From contig CAJQUW010009323.1 in the NCBI GenBank assembly GCA_907163375.1, positions 1 through 64,000 on the forward strand: a stretch of 64,000 nt of DNA, read 5' to 3'. Both the position numbers and the translations under genes were made by a program. Under the pieces are notes generated by a model. That model was given only the letters and a program-made list of their open reading frames with translations. It ran no database searches and had not been told where the DNA came from. Shown piece by piece: positions 1 to 8,667 of this stretch. Each line of letters opens with the position of its first letter. Position 1 is the stretch's first letter. The DNA is from Prostheceraeus crozeri (taxonomy: Eukaryota > Platyhelminthes > Polycladida > Euryleptidae).

Positions 1-2421
1 AGCTTGGGAGTCAATCTTAGTACAGCTTTGACCATATAGAATGGGTTTGCACAACTCAACCTTCAAGATTTTATCATTTTAACCACCTATAAGGTCCTCA
101 TCGATAATGTCTCTATCGATGAATAGAGGTGATGAGATCAATTTGTTGATTACTTTTGAATCATCATTAAACTTGTTTGTAGCTTTACGTACGAGCCGCT
201 TTCTAAACCATCCTCCATCGTCTTACCAAATAGACTGTTGTTCTTATTAATTTATAAAAATCTTTTTTCAAAATTATTTTGGGTTTTCTACGTGCACGTT
301 TCTGGCTGTTACTATCTATGTAGGGTTTGAGGAAGGCTTTTCTGTCTAAACCTTAATAATGGCGGTGAACTCTTTTTAAAAATCATGCCCATTTCTAAAT
401 AAAATTTTAAGATGCTAAAGTGGACTAGATAGTTTTCTTTATCATATTGAGTGAGGCAAAAGTTTGCGGCAAGGCTTATACTTGGGTTGTCCACATTGAT
501 TCTAAATCTTTATTGAAAATTGTTTCATAAAGTCGGAAAACAATATCTTCTACTCACTTCACTGATTCGGGTGCGAGTGGAAAATCTACGGTTTTATGTT
601 TAATATTATTTGGATAGGATTTAGATCTATCTCAAAATAATATCCCCAATCACCTTCATCTGGGATTGCTAGTATGTTTAGAAGGGTTGGAGAAATGCTG
701 AAATATCACTATCATCTAACCAGCTAAACTCATAGTGAGGGAGTGGTTTGGATAGTGAACTACCATACAAATTATTTTGGTCATAATACTTAGGATGAGT
801 CTGATCATTACCTACTGTTTCAGATTTTAACCTATGTTTATTTACAAATGTGAGACCACACGCGAATTCCTCGCTCAAAATAAATTATACATCTCTGGAT
901 CTTGTAAGAGATGAATGGTCTCACCAGTCATTTTAAAAGCAGACTTAAATGACATGGCTGGCAGACTGACAAAGTGGACGGGATCTAACTTATCTTCTTC
1001 TAATGCCACTCGTCGAAACTCCTGAAATACATCAGCCAGCAAAAATACATCTAACTTAAGGTAGGCAATCATATATTCGCCAAATGTATGGCAGTCAAAT
1101 TTTATCCATGCATCTTGTGCATGATCATAAATCTTCGATCTTACATTCTGCGCCGGTCAAATCATTTTTAAATTTATCTATGGGCGGAAGAGAAGTCTCG
1201 CCGAGTTTACTAATCGCATCAAAATATGCATATGGAAAGACTCCTTTCCGTGTGATGACTTCATCGGTTAGATTTGGATATTGTTTCTTAAGATTTTGTG
1301 TTAGTGGAAGAGACTTTAGATTTTGTACGAGAGAGGCCAGTGATGCAGTCATAAATTGGTAGGAATCTAAAAATTTTATATCAAAAAAGACCGTCTTATT
1401 TTCTTTAGTTTTATCGACAGGCACTTTTGCTGTCATGGCCATAAACTTCTCTCTCGTTTGTGCTATTACATCAAGCTTCCACTCTTTCATTTGACCTAAA
1501 CCTCCTTTAATTATCATATGGATGACGTAGCCCTTGAAATTATGGAAAATGACGGGTAATGTACGGGCCGTTTCATCCTAAGTGAAAAATTGCATTTTGA
1601 ACAGAGTGCGTTTCTAAATTTACCATTGATGTGATCATGGTCGCGCACTTTCTTAAATCTTATCATCGTCAAATGTTTTACTACATTTGGGGCAAACGTT
1701 GCAACTATCAAATTTTGCTTGATCATCTGCTGTCATATGCAATGATCTGCGATAGAGTTCACCATCATACTTTTGTTGAAATTTTACAGCTGTTCGAGGA
1801 ATTGTAGGAATTGGTAAATACAATCCTCACCTTGCCAGACGCGCATTTTATTTTGCCTACTCCTAAAGTGATCATGCCATACTTCATAGCAGGAAATGGC
1901 TGCTGGTCGATGGATGTTATCATCGATATAACATTCGATGTCAGCATAGATGACACGAAGAGGACTTAGTTCATCACCATTCTCTCTATATGAAAACTCC
2001 TTATCTTTGGGCATGCGCTCCATTTGTAGTTTACCTCGCTTACACCATTCGTAATGAGTTTCAAATTTAGTTTTCCTCCTAAAGTGGCGAATACATCTGT
2101 CGCAGTAATATAACTCTCTACTAGAGTTTTTTCTAAGTGGTGGTATAAGCGAGAGATTTTGGGAATACCGCAGTAGTGCCATTCCTCACTATCATCCTGT
2201 TTTACTAATAACAGGTTTACTGTACGTTCATAACAACTCGAACGCGAGTTGTAGCGCACACCCTTCAATCCCTTTTCCCAAACATGGAGAACTATTTTAA
2301 TATTGTTCAATTTTTCAAATTTTTCTATATCTTTAATTTTCATATCGTCACTATTACAGTCATCGAAGTTTAATTCATTCTCCCACTGCCCTATAGCTAT
2401 ATGTGCGATTTCGATTCGCAT
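1..2421 (-). pseudogene. Protein-primed DNA polymerase B (Polinton/adintovirus type), fossil
   Basis: Minus-strand translation shows pPolB family blocks in order. An exonuclease-side region lies near 2421-1784. An endonuclease-VII-like DHDHINGKFRNALCSKCN block lies near 1610-1650. Next is an FDIKFLDSYQFM..SL block with PPIDKF near 1150-1390, then a LDVFLLADVFQEFRRVALEE...LDPVHF block near 900-1070. A polymerase motif DQNNLYG..LSKPLPHYEFSWL lies near 690-790, and a C-terminal NYLVHFSILKFYLEMGM block near 370-460. In life the enzyme would copy the element's linear DNA from a terminal protein. The copy is broken into several frames (of the order of five to ten breaks) and runs off the left edge. 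Confidence 0.78.
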
Positions 2422-2628
2422 TGAATGTCATTATAGTGGAGAATGGAGAGGACAGCATATTTAAAACATTGCGATTCGCAATCGACATTGATGACTGCTG
2501 TTTTGTTTTTTAAATTTTTTGGAAGTTTAAAGGAGCCTCGACCACTATGATTTCCTAATAAACTGATTTTAAATAAGGCGGACTCAATGCCGTCAAAAAT
2601 GAGACCGCTATCGCGCTCGTTAAATTTA

Positions 2629-3300
2629 TCAATATTTAATTTCCCCCCCCCCCCCCCCTAATCCTTGGATGTGAAAATTTATCCAAGACTCATAGTCTAC
2701 AACCTCGGTTGCAGGAGAGGAGGGTATGTGAAACTCCAACCTCTCTATTATTTGTCCAGTATGGTGTTCGATTTTTACATATTTTATTTTAAGATAGATG
2801 AGCGCCTTCATCCTAAAATTGTCTAAATTGTTGAAGAGCGCTTCTATCAATGATGAATTTTGATGAAACCATTCCTCAAAGTTAGCAATGGTTTCTGAGG
2901 AGTCCATCTGGTAGTTCCTCACTAAATTATTTATGGACACTTTCAGTGAGTCGGATAGAAGGATGAGTGCTTTGGTGTAGGTATCTTCGTGTGTGTATGT
3001 TGAAGGAGTCTTGTGGCGAAGATAGTTCAAAACGTGTCTCGAAAGACTGAGATCGCACAAGTCGCAAGAAAAGGAGACACGACGTTTAACAGAATCATCC
3101 CCACCTTCGGAGATTGATGCCGGCTTAGGTCGACAAACAACCTCGCTTGATTGTGTCGGTGAGATCCCATTTCCTCGTGAAGATGTGCCCACAGTCAGCA
3201 CATTCCCACTCGTTGCCCATGTAGCGACAGTTCTGATAAAGGGGGGGGGGGTGGAACTCACATCACCTGAAAGAGAAATCATTCTATCATCTCTGTTCAA
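2629..3300 (-). pseudogene. N-terminal region of the PolB fossil or separate upstream protein
   Basis: A 223-residue minus-strand frame directly upstream of the polymerase blocks and in the same direction. Residues about 75-95 hold a CDLCDLSLSRHVLNYLRH zinc-finger-like C-x2-C...H...H pattern. Residues about 140-215 hold a W-rich FEEWFHQNSSLIEALFNNL segment followed by a KALIYLKIKYVKI beta-rich stretch, which resembles the N-terminal extensions seen in animal protein-primed PolB genes. Poly-C and poly-G runs lie at both ends (2641-2657 and 3241-3251). It is either the amino end of the polymerase or a separate accessory protein. Part of the fossil element. Confidence 0.45.
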
Positions 3301-3719
3301 GCCTCAGTGTATTGTTACAACCTAACCTTGACTCAATAACTCTAAACTTTCCTCGAGAAGGGAGGGCGTTGGTGAAGTTGATGCCTGAAATTGAGGAAGA
3401 TGCTATTAACCACACGTTTGAGGGAGATGAGAAAGGAAATCTTCAACTTACCATTTCAACGAAATCAAGATTAAGGTTGATACTTCAACAAGATAGAGTC
3501 TTCACTCAAATTTGGAATTCACGAGATAGCAGTTCACTTGTACACCTCAAATAATAACAGAATTCGCTAGAGAACACTTCACTTATACGTCACAAAGACA
3601 GAGTTGAAATGATACGGATGTCACTTTACATATATACTTTCATATTCATCATTCATTGGCTGCTCATTCTGATTGGCTGCTTGTTGATACTTAAGAATTA
3701 GAAAACATTTCAAAGTCAT

Positions 3720-4189
3720 TATTCACAGTCAACGTGACAAGCCCTCCGACAACACCAAATACAAAATTCTCTTCTCCATGCTCAACACCAAAGGCGCTCG
3801 TTACACCAAACGCTCCAACGAAGGGGAAGGTAGAGAAGGTGTAACCGACTGGACAATATCAGGAAGTTATCATTATCAGCGGATGAGGAAGAGGAGAGTG
3901 TATGTGAGAAGGAGTGTCCCGACTTAAACAGGCGTGAGGTGGAAGTATCTCCAGTACGATACTGACGATGTGATGGAGATCACCAGCACGAAATTCCTCC
4001 ACCAATTATGGGAGTGGTACACCCCTAACTCCCAGCCACGAACTATGGCAGAGTGGGAGTATATTGATAAAGTGAGGCTCGCAGTGGAAGAACGATTAAA
4101 GCAACTGAACTGTTTTTGTTATCTATGTGAAGCCAGACTCTGGTACGATATTGACGATGAAGACCTTTTGAAATACATGCCATAATAAA
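3720..4189 (+). pseudogene. Unrecognised small protein, divergent from PolB
   Basis: Plus-strand frames with protein-like composition. The amino side is Pro/Thr/Lys-rich, the middle acidic, and the last 83 residues (3934-4185) are rich in W, Y, D and E, with a C-F-C-Y-L-C cluster and an acidic end (DIDDEDLLKYMP). An AATAAA overlaps the stop region at 4183-4190, a natural cleavage signal. It is transcribed away from the polymerase across a 400-bp spacer (3301-3720) that holds a TATA-like CATATATACTT near 3628. I do not recognise the family. It is probably a gene of the fossil element and is broken in about two places. Confidence 0.4.
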
Positions 4190-4234
4190 TTTTTATTTCA
4201 TATTATCTTTGCTTTCATACTGACTTACTTGAAT

Positions 4235-4646
4235 GGGGCTTCAGTGGATGATTTAACCATGTATACTTTTTCATTTGGAAATAGTAGCACGCTTAGTCTA
4301 ACTTGTAAATCTTAAAACATTTCATATGGACGATGATGATAGATGAAATTGTGTCAAATAAAATTAAGATAGCTTACACTTCTGATACAGGGATAGCAAT
4401 CGACTGCGATCCATGTGTAAAGAGCTTGTTAGACTACGGATGGGCTTAAGTGGATGATTTAACCATGTATACTTTTTCATTTGGAAATAGTAGCACGCTT
4501 AGTCTAACTTGTAAATCTTATAACATTTCATATGGACGATGATGGTAGATGAAATAGTGTTAAATAAAAATTAAGATAGCTTACACTTCTGATTCAGGGA
4601 TAGCAATCGACTGCGATCCATATGTAAAGAACTTGTTAGACTACGG
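4235..4646. repeat. Two tandem copies of a ~206-bp unit
   Basis: Copy one at 4235-4440 and copy two at 4441-4646 share almost every base, starting at GTGGATGATTTAACCATG and ending at TTGTTAGACTACGGA. They differ by a handful of substitutions and a small indel. The unit has no coding frame. It looks like a local tandem duplication at the end of the plus-strand gene of the fossil element. Confidence 0.85.
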
Positions 4647-4823
4647 AAGAGAGAAGTGTGTTATGTTGCGTGTGGCGCGTGAGTGTCCTCCTATTTCATT
4701 CCATTCATCAATTCATCTCATTGATAGAGACAGGTAGAAGTCATGGTTCTCATAACGTATGCAATGGAAAGTTTTAGGCAACCTTCGACAGTTGGCTAAA
4801 TGTCGCCCTGGCGCGAATGCATA

Positions 4824-5120
4824 CTACGTTGAGACAGAGGCAATCACTTGCAAACATGACGCAGAGAGGTTTAACAAGATTGACCATTGCCGAATGTCCC
4901 TTGCGGTATACATAGCTACGGGTTTCACCGCCGTCCTATACAGGAACGCCCGTCGAAAGGAAGTATTACACCGAACTTCATTTGCAACGTTCAAGTTGAC
5001 TGATAGCAGATTCAACTTAATGATAGTATTCGCCAGTCCGAAGACTGCCCCGGGCAAACCGCGTGGAGGTTCTATCATGTCTTGCCCCATGGTGGCCCTT
5101 AAGAGAGCCGATGGTTCGTT
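4824..5120 (-). pseudogene. Unrecognised protein starting MGQDMIEPPRG (fossil element)
   Basis: An 88-residue minus-strand frame whose ATG (5090) sits in a strong Kozak context (GGCCACCATGGGG). The frame stays open upstream of that ATG (ENEPSALLRAT), so the real start may lie earlier. The first ~45 codons are copied again 476 bp away at 5460-5600. The amphipathic FGLANTIIKLNLLSVNLNV stretch is the most protein-like part. No family recognised. It lies between the small TATA-driven gene and the tandem repeats. Confidence 0.3.
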
Positions 5121-5124
5121 CTCG
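4984..5124. repeat. 141-bp direct repeat, copy A (copy B at 5460-5600)
   Basis: 4984-5124 and 5460-5600 align without gaps at an offset of 476 bp, with only about four differences. Each copy encodes the same GQDMIEPPRGLP segment on the minus strand. Between them lies the small gene at 5139-5405. This is a segmental duplication inside the fossil element. Confidence 0.9.
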
Positions 5125-5138
5125 GGAGTAACGTCATC

Positions 5139-5405
5139 TTACACCCTACCAATTCTGCTGAGAGAGTCTTTGACTCTCTCTTTGGTAGCACTGTCGACTT
5201 CCACACTAACTGGCACATGGCTAAAAATTGGAATGTAGCGCCATTCCGTTGGATTGACAGCAGTTGCTGTCATCGGATTGCCAATCTGAGCAAGATTGTT
5301 GTGAACTCTGTCTTGCTCCTCTAGCCTGACAAACTCCTCAAATAAATTTCGCGGCCTTAACTGCGGTCCGCAAGGAGAGCTGACTTGACTGTTCGGCGTC
5401 TGCAT
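5139..5405 (-). CDS. Small unrecognised protein with its own TATA box (fossil element)
   Basis: An 88-residue open frame on the minus strand, MQTPNSQVSS...LSRIGRV. A GGGGTATATAAACC box lies near 5433-5446, about 30 bp ahead of the ATG, an unusually compact promoter typical of viral-type transcription units. The middle is acidic and charged (LFEEFVRLEEQD). The stop is about 27 bases before a GGCTCT/AGGGCC hairpin (5097-5112 region). I do not recognise the protein. It belongs with the neighbouring fossil genes by strand and spacing. Confidence 0.4.
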   Translation of the reverse strand: MQTPNSQVSSPCGPQLRPRNLFEEFVRLEEQDRVHNNLAQIGNPMTATAVNPTEWRYIPIFSHVPVSVEVDSATKERVKDSLSRIGRV

Positions 5406-5432
5406 GATTGAAATGAAATGAAATGAGAGGCA

Positions 5433-5446
5433 GTGGTTTATATACC
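5433..5446 (-). promoter_or_regulatory. TATA box ahead of the 5139-5405 gene
   Basis: Minus strand reads GGGGTATATAAACC, a near-consensus TATA box, about 30 bp from the ATG at 5405. No such box is seen ahead of the other minus-strand frames here. Confidence 0.5.
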
Positions 5447-5459
5447 CCTCTAACGCGAC

Positions 5460-5600
5460 GCAACGTTCAAGTTGACTGATCGCAGATTCAACTTAATGAT
5501 AGTATTCGCCAGTCCGAAGACTGCCCAGGGCAAACCGCGTGGAGGTTCTATCATGTCTTGCCCCATGGTGGCCCTTACGAGAGCCGTTGGTTCGTTCTCG
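5460..5600. repeat. 141-bp direct repeat, copy B
   Basis: Partner of 4984-5124 (about 97% identical, offset 476 bp). In this copy the shared reading frame ends shortly after the repeat. The sequence just upstream on the minus strand has a possible intron (GTAAGT near 5673, TTTTTCAG near 5610). Confidence 0.9.
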
Positions 5601-5932
5601 TCGTATCTGAAAAATAGAAGGAACAATAGATGAAAATATATTCCAAGTGATAGAGATGATATTAACTTACCATAAGAGAAATTTAGCCGGTTCGCGACCC
5701 CTTCGATGGTGATGGTTGAGGTAAGTATTTGGCCGGCAGTTTCCGCTTCCGGTGGCGCAGCTCCTTTATTTCGCCATCATGCTTTATAGAGACATGGAGA
5801 CAGCGCATCTCCGCCATTGCTCCCTCGTAGCACTCAAATGTGGCATCCAAGTCTCACTCTCAAGGATGACGCGGTCGACGATTCTGCTTCTTGATGATGG
5901 GAATGTGGTGTTAGCGTTGTTCGACTCTCTTC

Positions 5933-6256
5933 TTACTTCTGACTCTCAGTCAGGCTAGTCTTTAATTGTTCAATTTTTAAATTTGATACCTCTTCCTGAG
6001 CTTTTAGTGATTTTATGTAAGTCGCCTGCTCTTCAACTCGTTTTTCGCTGACAAGCGCCCTTTGTCGGAAAGGTTCTAAGATAATTACTTGGGTCTTGAG
6101 GGCCCGAATCTCGGCTACCAGACCCTTCAGGTGGAAATTGTCATCCCTAAGGGCCGAACATTCGTTTTTGTAACGAGTGAGCTCATCTTTTAATTTCGTG
6201 AGTGCATATTCCTGGCTCACTTTTGCGATCTGCTCATCCTTATTCCAGCTGTTCAT
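5933..6256 (-). pseudogene. Coiled-coil protein (fossil element)
   Basis: A 107-residue minus-strand frame. Residues about 20-105 are a continuous heptad-like helix rich in L, K, E and Q (LTKLKDELTRYKNEC, LKGLVAEIRALKTQ, LKIEQLKTSLTESQ), so a coiled coil is predicted. No catalytic motif. It lies in the same orientation as the acidic and zinc-finger-like frames just upstream (6338-6844) and may have been part of the same protein or operon-like cluster. Function unknown. Confidence 0.4.
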
Positions 6257-6337
6257 CTGCTGCTTTAATATCCCTTCTTTACTGGGAAGGTGCGATTACT
6301 TTCTTTTTCGGAGGGGGGGACTGATTTGTTGGTTTTC

Positions 6338-6628
6338 CTATCTCTTCCGTGTTTTAGTGATGACGACCTCCTCAGAATCGGAGTCATCTGAGCTGTCCAA
6401 ATCGCTTAGTGGGGCCTTCTCTTCTGCTGTTGAGGAGGTAGTGACCGAAGCAGCAGGTTCCAAAATTGTTGCAATAGCCTCTTGTAGTGCTGCGTCTAGA
6501 TCGACTGTTTCTTCGTTGAAGAAGGGTGCGATCACTTTGCCGATATCTGATGTTATATAATTGTTAGCCTTTTTGAGCGGACATTCGGCGTGGGCGATGT
6601 AAAATTCCTCATGCTCCTTGCCTTTCAA
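6338..6628 (-). pseudogene. Acidic serine-rich protein segment (fossil element)
   Basis: A 96-residue minus-strand frame. The amino half is ordered-looking (HEEFYIAHAECPLKKANNYI). The carboxy half is acidic and serine-rich (LSDLDSSDDSDSEEVVI) and ends in a basic KTRKR, which could be a nuclear localisation signal. It adjoins the Cys/His-rich frame at 6635-6787 on the same strand. No family recognised. Confidence 0.35.
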
Positions 6629-6634
6629 AAAATT

Positions 6635-6787
6635 TCAGGCAATGTGTACAGCCGGAAATATAACGGCTCTTTCCTCGTGGAAGTGAGGAGTATTCTTGTA
6701 CTTATTAATGTGGCGTTTGAATTCGCCACCCCTCTTTATTTCTCCGCAAGAACACTTTTTAAATAAAAATTTTGAGTTGCCTCCCAT
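6635..6787 (-). pseudogene. Small Cys/His-rich, zinc-finger-like protein segment (fossil element)
   Basis: The frame from MGGNSKFLFKK holds C-S-C-GEIKRGG-EFKRHINKYKNTPHFH, a C-x-C...H...H...H arrangement that could bind zinc. The methionine at 6787 is a more natural start than the one at 6844, because the intervening residues look like untranslated leader. It borders the acidic frame downstream. Family unknown. This is the right-most recognisable gene of the fossil cluster. Confidence 0.35.
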
Positions 6788-6860
6788 TTTGTAACTTATG
6801 TATCTGTAAAGGAAGGATGAAATAGAATTACTAACAGGCGACATTGGCAGTCATTCTTAA

Positions 6861-7489
6861 AATCATACAGCTAAATTGTGAGATTGGGTGGAAAGTGTCG
6901 AACCTTTGAATCCGTTACAGGCATTACTCAGAGGGGATCTTATCCCAACTCCAAGCCTCGGCCCACAAATCCAACCTGACCGCGGACAGAGCGTGCGTCA
7001 TATCACTGTGTTGGTATCCGGACCCCGATTTTGACACGAAAATCACTGGATTCTTTACAAAGGTTGCAAATTCCAAGCCGAAGCTTGCCTCCCACAACTT
7101 TATAAATGTCTTTAGTTGAATTCAGAAGGTTTGAAAACCCCGAAAAATTTGCCAAAAATAGCGAATTTAAATTTTTTCAACTTTTTAGCACTACTTATGA
7201 AATTTTATAAGTAGTCTGTCACTTAGGGCAGGTCAATAGCGACCGAACCTTTTTTGAATCAAGTCAAACGGACTTGTAGAAGCAAAGTTACGAGCCTTTA
7301 AAGTTTTGGAGTCTTTTATGGCCTGGAGACGAAGGCCATCTCCTGGCTAACCTCTAAGTCTGACGGCTTAGCTGATATCAGCAATGAAATTTTCTAAGTC
7401 GGTTTCTTACAGAAACTCGGAATTTGGAATGTCCGAAGCTATCATCGGAGCTCAGAGAGATGACTTACCGTTGACAATCTCTCGTCTTA
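6861..7489. other. No gene seen
   Basis: About 630 bp of unremarkable sequence between the fossil cluster and the repeat block. I see no coding frame, inverted repeat or RNA gene in it. Confidence 0.6.
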
Positions 7490-7599
7490 ATGAAAAGTCT
7501 CCGTCGGTTCCCAGCTTATACACGTATAGTGTGGCGATCAGCTGATGACGTAATACCCATCATCCAAACACTAAAAATCCCGTCTATCTCCGGTTCTAG

Positions 7600-8430
7600 T
7601 GCTCCGATTGAGCTGGAAATACAACATTTCCATGTAGAATTTGACGCTGAATCCGAATCTGGCCTCCGTTTTCCCATCCGATGCTTCGTTTTGGCTCTAC
7701 AGTAGGCAGCCATCGCAAAAATTCTAACTCGTCGTTTTTCCGAAAAATGTTGAAAATTTTTCTCGCCGATTGACTTGAAACTCTCCGATTGACATGAAAC
7801 TCACCATACAGATAGAGAATTTCACGCTGATTCCAAATCTGAAATCCGTTTTCCAATCCGATGCTTCGTTTTGAAGCTACAGCCCAAAACGTCCCAAATT
7901 CTAACTCTGTCGTTTTTCGCCAATGTCCCAAAATCTTAAATGGCGTCTCACATCTAAACGAAGACAGATAGGAACAAGCCGATTCTTTCACTGAATTTGT
8001 CTCACTCTTAGCTTTCAAACGAGCTATGGCACGACTAAATCCGTCCACTGGAAGCCAAAATCGAAGCGAGCTGTCCAGAGGGGGGGGGACGTCAGCAAAA
8101 TTTTTTCTCTCCGATTGACTTGAAACTCACCATACCGATGCAGAATTTCACGCCGAATCCGAATCTGGCCTCCGTTTTCTCATCCGAGCACTCCTTCCAC
8201 TCGAAACAGCCCATTTTACAACCCAACATTCAGCAGATTGCACGAAAAACATCACACACTATAGCCTCAAGACTAATCCTGGCGGTCGCCCAAGTCCACC
8301 ACGACACTCTGTCGTTCCAGAGGGGGGTGGACGTCAGCGAACATTTTGCGAACGTGAACCAACCTGGCCGGCACACCACGACAGACTACAACCTCTGTCG
8401 TTCCAGAGGGCGGGGGGGACGTCAGCGATG
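7600..8430. repeat. Block of diverged tandem repeats with G-run motifs
   Basis: A unit reading roughly GATTGACTTGAAACTCACCA...AATCTGGCCTCCGTTTTC..CATCCGA occurs at about 7613-7697, 7771-7880 and 8111-8190. A second motif, CCAGAGGGGGG-GGACGTCAGC, occurs at about 8071-8096, 8312-8340 and 8398-8428. The frames here are shadows of the repetition. The block ends at the Penelope element, so it may be an older repeat or that element's target. Confidence 0.65.
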
Positions 8431-8474
8431 GCGGCCATCTTGCGCTATCTGGTGTTTGTCACTTCCTTACTACT

Positions 8475-8667
8475 TATGTCCAAGTAGCATGTCATATGCG
8501 CCTGTTTTAAACTCTATGAAGAAGGGTCTGGACCCGAAACGTCGAGTAAAAGCTAGTTTTTTTCTTTACTATTTTAACTAACGGATTTGCAGAAATTCAA
8601 GGGAGTGCGTTTCTCGATTACGAGTACAGCCTATAATCATGATCCTCCCGTTTGATGCCATCACTTA
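8475..8667 (+). repeat. Penelope pseudo-LTR, upstream copy
   Basis: 193 bp, starting TATGTCCAAGTAGCATG and ending GATGCCATCACTTA. It matches 11362-11553 except for one T in a homopolymer. It holds a hammerhead-like motif (8514-8543) and the ORF start codon (8639). Confidence 0.92.
8514..8543 (+). ncRNA. Hammerhead-ribozyme-like motif in the pseudo-LTR
   Basis: The order is UGAAGA, then a GGGU-CUGG-ACCC hairpin, then GAAAC and GUC, the arrangement of the hammerhead core (CUGANGA - stem II - GAAA). Penelope-like elements are known to carry such ribozymes in these repeats. The base before UGAAGA is A rather than the usual C, so activity is doubtful. An identical copy lies at 11401-11430. Confidence 0.5.

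Larger units (their letters stand above)
1..6860. mobile_element. Fossil Polinton/Maverick- or adintovirus-like element (partial, left end outside window)
   Basis: A protein-primed family-B DNA polymerase lies on the minus strand from the left edge to about 3300. Beside it are a plus-strand small protein region (about 3720-4189) and minus-strand small genes (4824-6844). Gene packing is dense, unlike the surrounding DNA, and TATA-like boxes sit just ahead of some frames. The element is broken, with roughly ten or more breaks over its length, so it is a fossil. I see no terminal inverted repeats, integrase, capsid or packaging ATPase in the window, so the assignment rests on the polymerase. It could also be another PolB-bearing linear element. 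Confidence 0.6.

Noticed and set aside
5572-5597. True histone gene 3' end at the GGCTCT/AGGGCC hairpin
   Set aside because: No histone coding sequence upstream on that strand; the hairpin sits in a different reading frame shared by the 141-bp repeats.
7596-8048. 150-codon minus-strand frame
   Set aside because: It lies entirely in diverged repeats and its internal repetition mirrors them; no family.
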